Part shown: positions 54,290 through 62,354 of the stretch, in pieces
How the letters are laid out: each line of letters starts with the position of its first letter
How positions within the stretch are numbered: the stretch's first letter is position 1
Assembly (NCBI RefSeq): GCF_014638745.1
Contig: NZ_BMFO01000001.1
Span: 720,591 to 784,590, forward strand
Direction of reading: 5' to 3'
DNA from: Arenimonas maotaiensis
Lineage (GTDB): Bacteria > Pseudomonadota > Gammaproteobacteria > Xanthomonadales > Xanthomonadaceae
DNA length: 64,000 bases
Made by a program: the position numbers and the translations under genes
The notes under the pieces: generated by a model
Database searches by the model: none
What the model saw: only the letters and a program-made list of their open reading frames with translations
What the model was told of the DNA's origin: nothing

Positions 54290-55362
54290 ACCGACCCGAC
54301 CTCAGCCCTGAACAGCTGGACGCCTTCCGCCAGGAGCTCGACCAACTGCGCGCCGACACCTTGGCCGACCTCGGCGAAACCGACGCGCGCTACATCCGCC
54401 GCGTGCGCGCCGCCGTGCAGGGCAGTGCCATCGCCGGCCGCGGCCTGCTGATGTTCGGTGTCGGTCCGGTCAGCTGGATCGCCGGCATCGCCGCGCTGGC
54501 GCACGCCAAGATCCTGGAGAACATGGAGCTCGGGCACAACATCCTGCACGGCCAGTACGACTGGATGAACGACCCCAGCCTGCATTCGCGCACCTATTCC
54601 TGGGACATGGCCTGCGCGCCCGAGAACTGGCGCAAGGCGCACAACATCGAGCACCACAACCACACCAACATCCTGGGCAAGGACGAGGACTACGGCTACG
54701 GCATGTTCCGCCTCGACCCGAAGCAGCGCTGGAAGCCGTCCTACCTGATCCAGCCGCTGAGCTACCTGATGCTGGCCGCCAACTTCCAGTGGGGCATCGC
54801 CATCCAGGACCTGAAGCTGGGCCGCTGGCTGAAGGGCCGGGTCAGCACCCGGCGCATGCGCGTGCTGGCCAAGCCGTTCCTGAAGAAGGCCGGCTCGCAG
54901 GTGTTCAAGGACTACGTGCTGTTCCCGGCGCTGGCGTTCTGGCAGTTCCCGCGCGTGCTGCTCGGCAATCTGATCGCCAACGGCATCCGCAACGTCTGGA
55001 CCAACGCGGTGATCTTCTGCGGCCACTTCACCGCCGACGCCCAACTGTTCACCATCCGCGAGACCCGCGACGAATGCCGCGGCGGCTGGTATCTGCGGCA
55101 GATCTTGGGTTCCAGCAACCTGGAAGGCGGCCGCTGGTTCCACATGCTGACCGGCAACCTCAGCCACCAGATCGAGCACCACCTGTTCCCGGACATGCCG
55201 GCGCGGCGCTACGCCGAAATCGCGCCGAAGGTGCGCGCGATCTGCGAAAAATACGGCGTGCATTACAACACCGGCGGCTTCTGGAAGCAGTACGGCAGCG
55301 TGATGTGGCGCATCCTGCGCCACGCCTTCCCGTCGAAGCGGCAGGCCGCACCGGCGGCCTGA
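54286..55362 (+). CDS. desB: Acyl-CoA/acyl-lipid delta-9 desaturase (DesB)
   Basis: The 358-residue di-iron membrane enzyme has the three histidine boxes GHNILHGQ, HNIEHHNHTN and SHQIEHHLFPDMPARRY. It introduces a double bond into saturated acyl chains. GTG 54286 overlaps the desC stop (GTGA), so reductase and desaturase are made together. Confidence 0.93.
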   Translation: MNRPDLSPEQLDAFRQELDQLRADTLADLGETDARYIRRVRAAVQGSAIAGRGLLMFGVGPVSWIAGIAALAHAKILENMELGHNILHGQYDWMNDPSLHSRTYSWDMACAPENWRKAHNIEHHNHTNILGKDEDYGYGMFRLDPKQRWKPSYLIQPLSYLMLAANFQWGIAIQDLKLGRWLKGRVSTRRMRVLAKPFLKKAGSQVFKDYVLFPALAFWQFPRVLLGNLIANGIRNVWTNAVIFCGHFTADAQLFTIRETRDECRGGWYLRQILGSSNLEGGRWFHMLTGNLSHQIEHHLFPDMPARRYAEIAPKVRAICEKYGVHYNTGGFWKQYGSVMWRILRHAFPSKRQAAPAA

Positions 55363-55369
55363 GCCTCGC

Positions 55370-56137
55370 TCAGTCGCCCGGTTTGCGGTACAGGTGCACG
55401 AAGCGGTCGGTGCGGCCGCGGATGGCCGGATCGAAGGCGCTCAGGCTGCGGTCATCAGCCGGATTGCGCAGCACCGGAATCGCCGCGGTCCATTCCAGGC
55501 CGTAGCGCCGCAATTCGGTGATGACGAACTTCTCCTCGATGCGGTGCAGGCTTTTGGTGTCCTGCGTGCCCGTGCCGTCCTTGGCCGAATGGTCGACCAC
55601 CAGCAGATGCGCGCCGGGCTTGAGCGCGGCCACCAGCTGGCCGAGGAACACCCGGTCGTTGATGGCCGGCCAACCGTGTTCGGGATCGGCGTAATACAGA
55701 TCATGCAGCGACAGATTGATCAGCGCGCCGTCCAGACTGGCCGGCTCCAGGCCGAGGTCGTCGTTTGCAATCAACCGGTACTCCACGTTCGGCAACCGGC
55801 CGTCGGCCAGGCGCGTCTCGAACGAACGTTGCACGAAGCGCTCATATGGCGCGTTGTTGAGCAGCAGCACCTTGCCCTTCCTGCCGACCACGCCGGCCAG
55901 GATTTCGCTGTAATACCCGCCGCCGCCGAATACGTCGGCCACGGTCATGCCGCGCTCGAAACCGGCCAAGGCCAGCACCTGCTGCGGTTTCTCGCGCAGG
56001 TCGCGCTCGCGGTCGGCGGCGCTGCGCGCCGGATCATTCAACGCATCGGCGATGCGGCCATTGGCGCCGGCGGCCACCGGCTGGGACAGTGCCAGCAGCA
56101 CGAGGGCGCCGGTCAGGAACGAAGAGACGTTGGGCAT
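55370..56137 (-). CDS. Exported SAM-dependent methyltransferase-like protein
   Basis: The 255-residue product has a signal peptide (LTGALVLLALSQPVAAGA) followed by a class I methyltransferase fold: VADVFGGGGYYSEILAGVVG is motif I and LNLSLHDLYY-type strands follow (INLSLHDLYYADPEHGW). A periplasmic methyltransferase is odd because SAM is cytosolic; the fold may bind another ligand. ATG 56137 follows GGAGTCCTGCC. It is convergent with desB. Confidence 0.75.
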   Translation of the reverse strand: MPNVSSFLTGALVLLALSQPVAAGANGRIADALNDPARSAADRERDLREKPQQVLALAGFERGMTVADVFGGGGYYSEILAGVVGRKGKVLLLNNAPYERFVQRSFETRLADGRLPNVEYRLIANDDLGLEPASLDGALINLSLHDLYYADPEHGWPAINDRVFLGQLVAALKPGAHLLVVDHSAKDGTGTQDTKSLHRIEEKFVITELRRYGLEWTAAIPVLRNPADDRSLSAFDPAIRGRTDRFVHLYRKPGD

Positions 56138-56211
56138 GGCAGGACTCCGGAATTTCGCACAGCATACGGACATCACGCCATGCCGGCATCTGCCGGAAGT
56201 CATTGGCCGGC

Positions 56212-57009
56212 TCAGAGCGACACGATGCCCTTCAGATAGCGCCGGGCGCGGCCGGAAACCGACACGCCCTCGGCGTCGAGCGCGCAATACAGCAGGCCGG
56301 TGCGGGCCGAGACCTGTTGGGCGGTAAGGTGCATCCGGCCCAGACGCGCGGCCCAGAACGGCATCAAGCCGGCATGAATGGAACCGGTCACCGGATCCTC
56401 GTAGCCGCCATTGGCCGGCCAGAAATAGCGCGAGACGAAATCGACGCCGTCGGCGTCGCCGGCCGCAGTCACGCACACGTCGCGCGGCGCCACGCGGGTC
56501 AGCAAGGCGGCGTCGGGCCGCAATGCGCGCACCTGCGCGGCGCTTTCATACACTGCGATCCAGGCCTGCTCGTTGGCCCAGACTTCCGCCGGCGCAGCGC
56601 CCAGGCCGGCCAGCAGATCGGCCGGCGGGTCGGCCACCGGCTGCGGCGCGCGGTTCGGGAAACGCATGCCGATCAGGCCGTCGCCGGATTCGGTGACGGT
56701 GATGTCGCCGACCGCCTTGGCATGGAACACCAACGGCTGCGCGCGCCCCAGCTCGTGCATCAGCACGAAGGCGCTGGCCAGCGTGGCATGGCCGCAGAAC
56801 GGGATTTCGCTGATCGGCGAGAACCAGCGGATGTGGAAGCGACCGTCGGCCTGGTGAACCAGGAACGCGGTTTCCGACAGATTGTTCTCGGCCGCGATGG
56901 ACTGCATCAGCGCGTCCGGCAGCCATTCCACCAAAGGCACCACCGCCGCCGGATTGCCGGTGAACGGCTTGTCGGCGAAGGCGTCGACGATGTACATCGC
57001 GTAGTTCAT
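56212..57009 (-). CDS. PhzF family isomerase-like protein
   Basis: The 265-residue protein has the PhzF fold: VDAFADKPFTGNPAAVVPL, the catalytic Glu in NNLSETAFLV, FSPISEIPFCGHATLASAF and the second-half FWPANGGYEDPVTGSIHAGL. Members isomerise or cyclise small metabolites; no phenazine cluster is near, so the substrate is unknown. Confidence 0.9.
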   Translation of the reverse strand: MNYAMYIVDAFADKPFTGNPAAVVPLVEWLPDALMQSIAAENNLSETAFLVHQADGRFHIRWFSPISEIPFCGHATLASAFVLMHELGRAQPLVFHAKAVGDITVTESGDGLIGMRFPNRAPQPVADPPADLLAGLGAAPAEVWANEQAWIAVYESAAQVRALRPDAALLTRVAPRDVCVTAAGDADGVDFVSRYFWPANGGYEDPVTGSIHAGLMPFWAARLGRMHLTAQQVSARTGLLYCALDAEGVSVSGRARRYLKGIVSL

Positions 57010-57045
57010 GGTTCCCCCCGGAACGCGGCCGCCGCCGAAATCGGC

Positions 57046-57642
57046 TTATTTGACCGGCGTGAACTTCAGCGGACCGGTGTAGCCGGCCCACGGCGTGGAC
57101 GCATCGGTCTTGGCGACCACGCTGGTTTCGGCGCCGGTCTGGCCGTTCTGCTCGACGGCGACCAGGATTTCCGGCATGAAGTAGTTGATGAAGAAGGTGG
57201 CGTTCTTGCGGATCACCGGATTGACCTTCAAGGTCACGGTCTGGCCCGGCTCGATGCGGAACGCCATGATGCCCTCGTTGAAATAGGCGCCCTTATTGAG
57301 GATCTTCTCCGGCGAGAACGCCGTGCTCGGGATCAGGCCGATGCCGGTGATCTTGTAGTCGCCGGCCGGCAGTTCGACGGTCTGCTGCGTGCCGTAGCGG
57401 GTGAAGTTGGGGATATCGAAGTTGATGAAGCGCTTGTTGACCATGGTGAACACCACCAGGCCGTCCTTCGCGCCCCACTCCAGGCCGCCGGATTCCAGCT
57501 GCGCCTTGATCTTGGGCTTGAGCTCGATTTCGCTGTTGAAGGCGGCGATGTCGACGGTGAGCTTGCCGGTTTCCTGGGCGGCGGCGAGGCCGGCGCACAG
57601 CAGCAGGGCGGCGGCGGAGAAGGCACGGAGCATGGAGCGCAT
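57046..57642 (-). CDS. Secreted protein of unknown function
   Basis: The 198-residue product has a signal peptide (FSAAALLLCAGLAAAQ) and a beta-rich mature part (LVVFTMVNKRFINFDIPNF, LPAGDYKITGIGLIP, FRIEPGQTVTLKVNPVIRKN), which resembles a carbohydrate-binding or DUF2846-like sandwich. No cysteines are in the mature part. ATG 57642 follows AGGGG. Confidence 0.7.
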   Translation of the reverse strand: MRSMLRAFSAAALLLCAGLAAAQETGKLTVDIAAFNSEIELKPKIKAQLESGGLEWGAKDGLVVFTMVNKRFINFDIPNFTRYGTQQTVELPAGDYKITGIGLIPSTAFSPEKILNKGAYFNEGIMAFRIEPGQTVTLKVNPVIRKNATFFINYFMPEILVAVEQNGQTGAETSVVAKTDASTPWAGYTGPLKFTPVK

Positions 57643-57667
57643 AAATCCCCTGAGATGTTATCGGATG

Positions 57668-57690
57668 AAAAAGCCCCGGCATGCCGGGGC
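57668..57690 (-). terminator. Terminator after the secreted protein gene at 57742
   Basis: On the minus strand GCCCCGGC-AT-GCCGGGGC followed by TTTTT. It lies 50 bases after that stop and before the next gene. Confidence 0.85.
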
Positions 57691-57741
57691 GGTCGAGGCA
57701 ACTTTAGCAAGCGCCGGCACGGCCGTCCAGCGCCGGCGGAA

Positions 57742-58446
57742 TCACAGCAGGGCGCGGCTGCCGTCCACGAAACGGTCGAGCGCGACGCGCAGTTCCGGCA
57801 GCTGCTTCTCGTCGCCGTAGGCGTACAGGAACACCAGGCGGCCGTTCAGCACGGTGACCGCGCCGACGCAGGAAATCACCGCCTGCTGGACGCCATCCGC
57901 GGTCTGCACGCTCATCGGCACGCGCAGGGTGAAGCGCAGCGAACCGGGGTCGTTGCCGTACACCTGCGGCTTGCCGATTTCGCCATAGTTCACTTCCATC
58001 TGGGAGCCGGCGACCTCGCTGAGACGCTCGTTGGCCTTGGCGCTGTCGGCCTTGATCAGCTCGTTGGTGTCCAGCAGGCCCATGGTCTTGGCGATCTCGA
58101 CGCGGCCGGCCTGCCAGTCCGCGGCGCTGATCTCGGCGTTCTCGATCGAACGCATGACCTGCACCTGGAAACCCGGTCGGCGCAGTTTATCGGCCTTGCC
58201 AGCCAGCATGTCGCGGTAGTCGCTTTCGGCGATGAAGTATTCCACCAGGCGGTTGCTTTCCGGCAGCGCGGCGGCGGTGATGTCGTACAACGGACGCACC
58301 GTCAGACTGGTGCGTATGTAGCCGTTCGGCACGGAGACCTTGACCTGCTTGCCGCCCACGTCGAGCGGAACGACCTGGTCGGCGGAGGCGAAGGTGGAGT
58401 ACGCCAGCAGGGCGACGGCGGCGAGAAGTCGGAACGGATGGCGCAT
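57742..58446 (-). CDS. Secreted protein of unknown function
   Basis: The 234-residue product has a signal peptide (RLLAAVALLAYSTFASA). The mature part begins with a short beta region (VVPLDVGGKQVKVSVPNGYI), then mixed segments with one cysteine (AVISCVGAVT). Family not recognised. ATG 58446 was preferred to an upstream ATG because the signal peptide follows directly. Terminators isolate it on both sides. Confidence 0.7.
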   Translation of the reverse strand: MRHPFRLLAAVALLAYSTFASADQVVPLDVGGKQVKVSVPNGYIRTSLTVRPLYDITAAALPESNRLVEYFIAESDYRDMLAGKADKLRRPGFQVQVMRSIENAEISAADWQAGRVEIAKTMGLLDTNELIKADSAKANERLSEVAGSQMEVNYGEIGKPQVYGNDPGSLRFTLRVPMSVQTADGVQQAVISCVGAVTVLNGRLVFLYAYGDEKQLPELRVALDRFVDGSRALL

Positions 58447-58496
58447 GGAATTTCCCCGGTTTGTCGTATGGATGGAATCAGGCACAGTATGCCATT

Positions 58497-58525
58497 AAAA
58501 CAAAAAGCCGCCCGAAGGCGGCTTT
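58497..58525 (-). terminator. Terminator of the nrdJ unit
   Basis: On the minus strand AAAGCCGCC-TTCG-GGCGGCTTT followed by TTGTTTT, 18 bases after the nrdJb stop. Confidence 0.9.
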
Positions 58526-58543
58526 CCGGTCAGCAAGGACGGC

Positions 58544-59326
58544 TCAGCCGCATTTGCTGTAACCGCAGTTCAGACAGGTCTGGCAGCCGTCCATCAGCAC
58601 GAGCGCCTTGGTGCTGCACTTGTGGCACATGGTGGCGGTGGGAGGAAAAGAGGCTCCCTCGCCGGACTGCGATGCCGCCTCGTCGGCGCTGGAGCGCCCG
58701 GCATCCACGGCGAGGTCGCCCTCAGGAGAGACTGCTTTTTTTTTAGTGCGGTTCTCGTAGGCCGCACGTTTTTCGGCGATCAGCGCGCGCTGCGCGTCGC
58801 TGAGCTCCGGATCCACGATCATGCCGATGGATTTCAGGTGCTCCTCCACCACCGAGCCGATCTCGGCCACGATGGAAGGCATGTACACGCCGCCGGCCTT
58901 GAAGTAGCCGCCGCGCGGGTCGAACACCGCCTTCATCTCCTCCACCAGGAAGGTCACGTCGCCGCCCTTGCGGAACACGGCGCTCATGATGCGGGTGATG
59001 GCGACCACCCACTGGAAGTGGTCCATGTTCTTGGAGTTGATGAACACCTCGAACGGGCGGCGCAGCTCGTGGTCGGTGCCCGGGTTGAGCACGATGTCGT
59101 TGATGGTCACGTACATGGCGTGCTCCACCAGCGGCGACTTGATCTTGTAGGTGGCGCCGACCAGCGATTCCGGGCGCTCGACCTTCTCGTGCATGTGGAT
59201 GATCTCGGCGCCCAGCACGGCCGGCGCGGCGCTCACCGGGGCGGCGGCCGCGGTTTCGGCGGCGGCTTTGTCTTCGGGCTTCTGCACGCTGTAGGATTTG
59301 ATTTTTTTTGTAATTTTGATGGCCAT
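58544..59326 (-). CDS. nrdJb: Class II ribonucleotide reductase, C-terminal subunit NrdJb
   Basis: The 260-residue protein matches the C-terminal part of B12-dependent reductases that is split off in Pseudomonas. It has a TSCPD-like domain (about 40-150, PFEVFINSKNMDHFQWVVAI) and ends in a Cys-rich ribbon, CHKCS and CQTCLNCGYSKCG, that supplies the redox cysteines. Two poly-A tracts interrupt the GC-rich coding strand: eight A near codon 7 (59302-59309) and nine A at codons 195-198 (58736-58744), just before the Cys-rich tail. Slippage there would remove the tail. Confidence 0.88.
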   Translation of the reverse strand: MAIKITKKIKSYSVQKPEDKAAAETAAAAPVSAAPAVLGAEIIHMHEKVERPESLVGATYKIKSPLVEHAMYVTINDIVLNPGTDHELRRPFEVFINSKNMDHFQWVVAITRIMSAVFRKGGDVTFLVEEMKAVFDPRGGYFKAGGVYMPSIVAEIGSVVEEHLKSIGMIVDPELSDAQRALIAEKRAAYENRTKKKAVSPEGDLAVDAGRSSADEAASQSGEGASFPPTATMCHKCSTKALVLMDGCQTCLNCGYSKCG

Positions 59327-59392
59327 TACTGCTCTGACTCCTGGGTATTCGTGATTCGGACGGCGCGCGCGGCCGGAGCCGCGCGGCGCGGA

Positions 59393-59863
59393 TTACTTGC
59401 CGGCGGACTTCTTCGCCGATTTCTTGGCGGCTTTCTTCGCCGCCGGTTTCTTGCTGACGGCTTTCTTGGCTGCCGGTTTTTTGGCGGGCGCCTTCTTGGC
59501 CGCGGCCTTTTTCACGGTGGCTTTCTTGGCCGCCGCTTTCTTGGCTGGTGCCTTCTTGGCCGCGGCGGCTTTCTTCTCGAGCTTGGCCTTCACCGACGCG
59601 ATGGCGTTCTTGACCGCCTTGGCCGCCGCGGAACGCTCGGCCTGGGTGATCGCCTGCTTGACCGCCTTGCCGGCATCGGAACGCTCGGCCTTGGCGATGG
59701 CCTGCTTCACCGCCTTGGCGGCGTCGGAACGCTCGGCCTTGGCGATGGCCTGTTTGACCACCGGCGCGGCCTTGCGGCCGATCGCGGCGGCGGCTTTTTT
59801 GGCCTCCGCCTGCACCTTCTTCACCGCACCCTGCACCGCACTTCCGGACTTCTTCGTTGCCAT
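59393..59863 (-). CDS. Histone H1-like Lys/Ala-rich protein
   Basis: The 156-residue protein is made of Ala and Lys repeats. Residues 36-83 hold three 16-residue repeats ([16 protein letters not shown] and variants) and a partial fourth; residues 97-156 are AlgP/H1-like [12 protein letters not shown] units. Such tails bind DNA or RNA without sequence preference. It stands between nrdJa and nrdJb with gaps of 45 and 66 bases and no terminator, so it is probably co-transcribed with them. Confidence 0.85.
   Translation of the reverse strand: MATKKSGSAVQGAVKKVQAEAKKAAAAIGRKAAPVVKQAIAKAERSDAAKAVKQAIAKAERSDAGKAVKQAITQAERSAAAKAVKNAIASVKAKLEKKAAAAKKAPAKKAAAKKATVKKAAAKKAPAKKPAAKKAVSKKPAAKKAAKKSAKKSAGK
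59615..59758. repeat. Three 48-base tandem repeats in the H1-like gene
   Basis: Each unit encodes one 16-residue VKQAI..AERS repeat (codons 36-83). The units are nearly alike in DNA, so copy number could vary by slippage. Confidence 0.75.
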
Positions 59864-59908
59864 CGCATCACCCCCCGTCGGGATTCTAGGAACTTGCCGT
59901 GGAACCGC

Positions 59909-62071
59909 TCAGAACTTGCCGTAGTAACCTTCTTTCAGGGCGTCGAACAGGTTGGCGGCGGTGTGCATCTCGCCGTCGTATTCGATTTCCTCGTTGCCCT
60001 TGACCTCGACCACGGAACCGTCCTCGAGCTCGAAGCGGTAGGTGGTGTTCTCCAGGTCGGACTCCTTGACCAGCACGCCCTGGAAGGCGGCCGGGTTGAA
60101 GCGGAACGTGGTGCAGCCCTTCAGGCCCTGCTGGTGGGCGTAGGTGTAGATGTCCTTGAAGTCCTCGTACGGATAGTTGGTCGGCACGTTGGCGGTCTTC
60201 GAGATCGAGGAGTCGATCCACTTCTGCGAGGCGGCCTGGATGTCGACGTGCTCCTTCGGCGAGATGTCGTCGGCGGCCACGAAGTACTCCGGCAACGCGG
60301 CTTCCGGATCGGCGCTGTAGGGCATCGCCTTGGCGTTGACCAGCTCGCGGTAGGCCAACAGCTCGTAGCTGTAGACTTCCACTTTTTCCTTGGACTTCTT
60401 GCCTTCGCGGATCACGTTGCGGCTGTAGTGGTGCGCGAAGCTCGGTTCGATGCCGTTGGAGGCGTTGTTGGCCAGCGACAGCGAGATGGTGCCGGTCGGC
60501 GCGATCGAGCTGTGGTGGGTGAAGCGCGAGCCCTTCTCGGCCAGCTGCGCCACCAGTTCCGGCGCCACCGTGGCCACGCGCTGCATGTAGCGCGAGTACT
60601 TGGCGTGCAGCACGCGGCCCTTGATCTTCTGGCCGACCTTCCAGCCGTCGGCCTTCATTTCCGGACGTTTGCGCAGCATCTCGGCGGTGACCTTGAAGTC
60701 CTCGTCCATGATCGGCGCCGGGCCCTTCTCTTCGGCCAGCGCCAAGCCTACTTCCCAGCCGGCCAGCGCCATCTCGCGCGAGACCTGCTCGGTGAATTCC
60801 AGACTCTGCTCGGAACCGTATTTCATGCGCAACATGGTCAGCGTGCTGCCCAGGCCCAAAAAGCCCATGCCGTGGCGGCGCTTGCGCATGATTTCGTTGC
60901 GCTGCTGCTCCAGCGGCAGGCCGTTGATCTCGACCACGTTGTCGAGCATGCGGGTGAACACACGCACCACTTCCTTGTATTCGTCCCAGTCGAACGCGGC
61001 CTGGTCGGTGAACGGATGGCGCACGAACAGGGTCAGGTTGACCGAACCCAGCAGGCAGGCGCCGTACGGCGGCAACGGCTGCTCGCCGCAGGGGTTGGTG
61101 GCGCGGATGTTCTCGCACCACCAGTTGTTGTTCATCTCGTTGACGCGGTCGATCAGGATGAAGCCGGGCTCGGCGAAATCGTAGGTCGAGGCCATGATCC
61201 GGTTCCACAGCTGGCGGGCGCGGATATGGCCGTAGATCTTGCAGGCCACCAGGCCGTCGTCGCGGGTGACGTAGCCGGCGGTCACCGGCCAGTCGCGCCA
61301 GACCACCTTGGCGGCATCGTTCAGGTCGATGTCGCCCTGCTCCTTGACGCTGACCGGGAACACCAGCGGCCAGTCGGCGTCCTTGGCCACCGCGTCCATG
61401 AAGCCGTCGGTGATCAGCAGGCTGAGGTTGAACTGGCGCAGTCGGCCGTCCTCGCGCTTGGCGCCGATGAATTCCTTGACGTCCGGGTGCGAGACGTCGA
61501 AGGTGCCCATCTGCGCGCCGCGGCGGCCGCCGGCCGAGGACACGGTGAAGCACATCTTGTCGTAGATATCCATGAACGACAGCGGGCCGGAGGTGTGCGC
61601 GCCGGCGCCGGACACGTACGCGCCGCGCGGACGCAGGGTGGAGAATTCGTAGCCGATGCCGCAACCGGCCTTCAGGGTCAGGCCGGCTTCATGCACCTTG
61701 TCCAGGATGCCGTCCATCGAATCGGGGATGGTGCCGGACACGGTGCAGTTGATGGTGCTGGTGGCCGGCTTGTGTTCCAGCGCGCCGGCGTTGGAGGTGA
61801 TGCGGCCGGCGGGAATCGCCCCGCGGCGAAGCGCCCACAGGAAGCGCTCGTTCCAATAGGCCTGACGCTCGGCGTCCGGCTCGGCGTCCGACAGCGCCTT
61901 GGCGACGCGGCGGTAGGTGTCGTCGATGGTCAGGTCGACCGGGGTGCCGTTCTTCGCCTTCAGGCGGTACTTCTTGTCCCAGATGTCCAAGGAGGCCGGC
62001 TGCAGCGGCAAGGCGTCGGTGTTCGGGGCGGGCACGCTTGCGGGAACGGCTTCCAGGCGGGGTGTACTCAT
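59909..62071 (-). CDS. nrdJa: Vitamin B12-dependent (class II) ribonucleotide reductase, catalytic subunit NrdJa
   Basis: The 720-residue enzyme reduces ribonucleotides with an adenosylcobalamin-derived thiyl radical and works with or without oxygen. The core NPCGEQPL (radical Cys and Glu), the partner cysteine in TINCTVSGTIPDS, the specificity loop and the PTGTISLSLANNASNG block are present. The chain ends at KEGYYGKF without the C-terminal Cys pair, which is on NrdJb. ATG 62071 (MSTPRL) follows GGGAG. Confidence 0.95.
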   Translation of the reverse strand: MSTPRLEAVPASVPAPNTDALPLQPASLDIWDKKYRLKAKNGTPVDLTIDDTYRRVAKALSDAEPDAERQAYWNERFLWALRRGAIPAGRITSNAGALEHKPATSTINCTVSGTIPDSMDGILDKVHEAGLTLKAGCGIGYEFSTLRPRGAYVSGAGAHTSGPLSFMDIYDKMCFTVSSAGGRRGAQMGTFDVSHPDVKEFIGAKREDGRLRQFNLSLLITDGFMDAVAKDADWPLVFPVSVKEQGDIDLNDAAKVVWRDWPVTAGYVTRDDGLVACKIYGHIRARQLWNRIMASTYDFAEPGFILIDRVNEMNNNWWCENIRATNPCGEQPLPPYGACLLGSVNLTLFVRHPFTDQAAFDWDEYKEVVRVFTRMLDNVVEINGLPLEQQRNEIMRKRRHGMGFLGLGSTLTMLRMKYGSEQSLEFTEQVSREMALAGWEVGLALAEEKGPAPIMDEDFKVTAEMLRKRPEMKADGWKVGQKIKGRVLHAKYSRYMQRVATVAPELVAQLAEKGSRFTHHSSIAPTGTISLSLANNASNGIEPSFAHHYSRNVIREGKKSKEKVEVYSYELLAYRELVNAKAMPYSADPEAALPEYFVAADDISPKEHVDIQAASQKWIDSSISKTANVPTNYPYEDFKDIYTYAHQQGLKGCTTFRFNPAAFQGVLVKESDLENTTYRFELEDGSVVEVKGNEEIEYDGEMHTAANLFDALKEGYYGKF

Positions 62072-62125
62072 GAGTTGCTTATCTCCCTGATAATTCGATG
62101 GATTCCAGCACATCTGTGCCGCCCC

Positions 62126-62141
62126 GTACTACATATTGGGG
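62126..62141 (-). promoter_or_regulatory. NrdR box, promoter-proximal
   Basis: GTACTACATATTGGGG agrees at 11 of 16 positions with the NrdR box as I know it (ACACWATATWTWGTGT). Confidence 0.6.
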
Positions 62142-62156
62142 TTTATCGTTTTAAAA

Positions 62157-62172
62157 ACACAAGATGTTGTGT
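62157..62172 (-). promoter_or_regulatory. NrdR box, distal
   Basis: ACACAAGATGTTGTGT agrees at 14 of 16 positions with the NrdR box. Its centre is 31 bases, three helical turns, from the other box, the spacing usual for NrdR pairs. Confidence 0.8.
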
Positions 62173-62354
62173 TTCCTCTGCGTACATTAAACACCTGTCG
62201 GAGGCCTGTCAACCGGAAAATTGTCACCCCGTGTCAATTCATATTGCTTTAATAAACAGCCGGATAGACTGGTTTTACAGGCGTGGAACCGGGCGTGAAT
62301 CCGGGAATTTTTCGTGCTTGCTATACTTCCCAACCCACCGATTCGAGGTCGATC
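62173..62354. other. Divergent intergenic region between nrdJa and the protease gene
   Basis: An AT-rich stretch around 62220-62280 includes TTGTCA (62221-62226). A TATACT -10-like hexamer at 62322-62327 lies 28 bases before the protease start; its -35 is not clear. No cobalamin riboswitch (B12 box) is seen. Confidence 0.4.

Noticed and set aside
58544-62071. Class II reductase broken by frameshift or insertion
   Set aside because: Both parts have their own start codons and the split matches the known NrdJa/NrdJb arrangement; nrdJa ends cleanly and nrdJb has a complete domain.
62072-62354. Possible cobalamin riboswitch upstream of the B12-dependent reductase
   Set aside because: No B12-box-like sequence or suitable long leader was found; the space is used by NrdR-like boxes and promoters.
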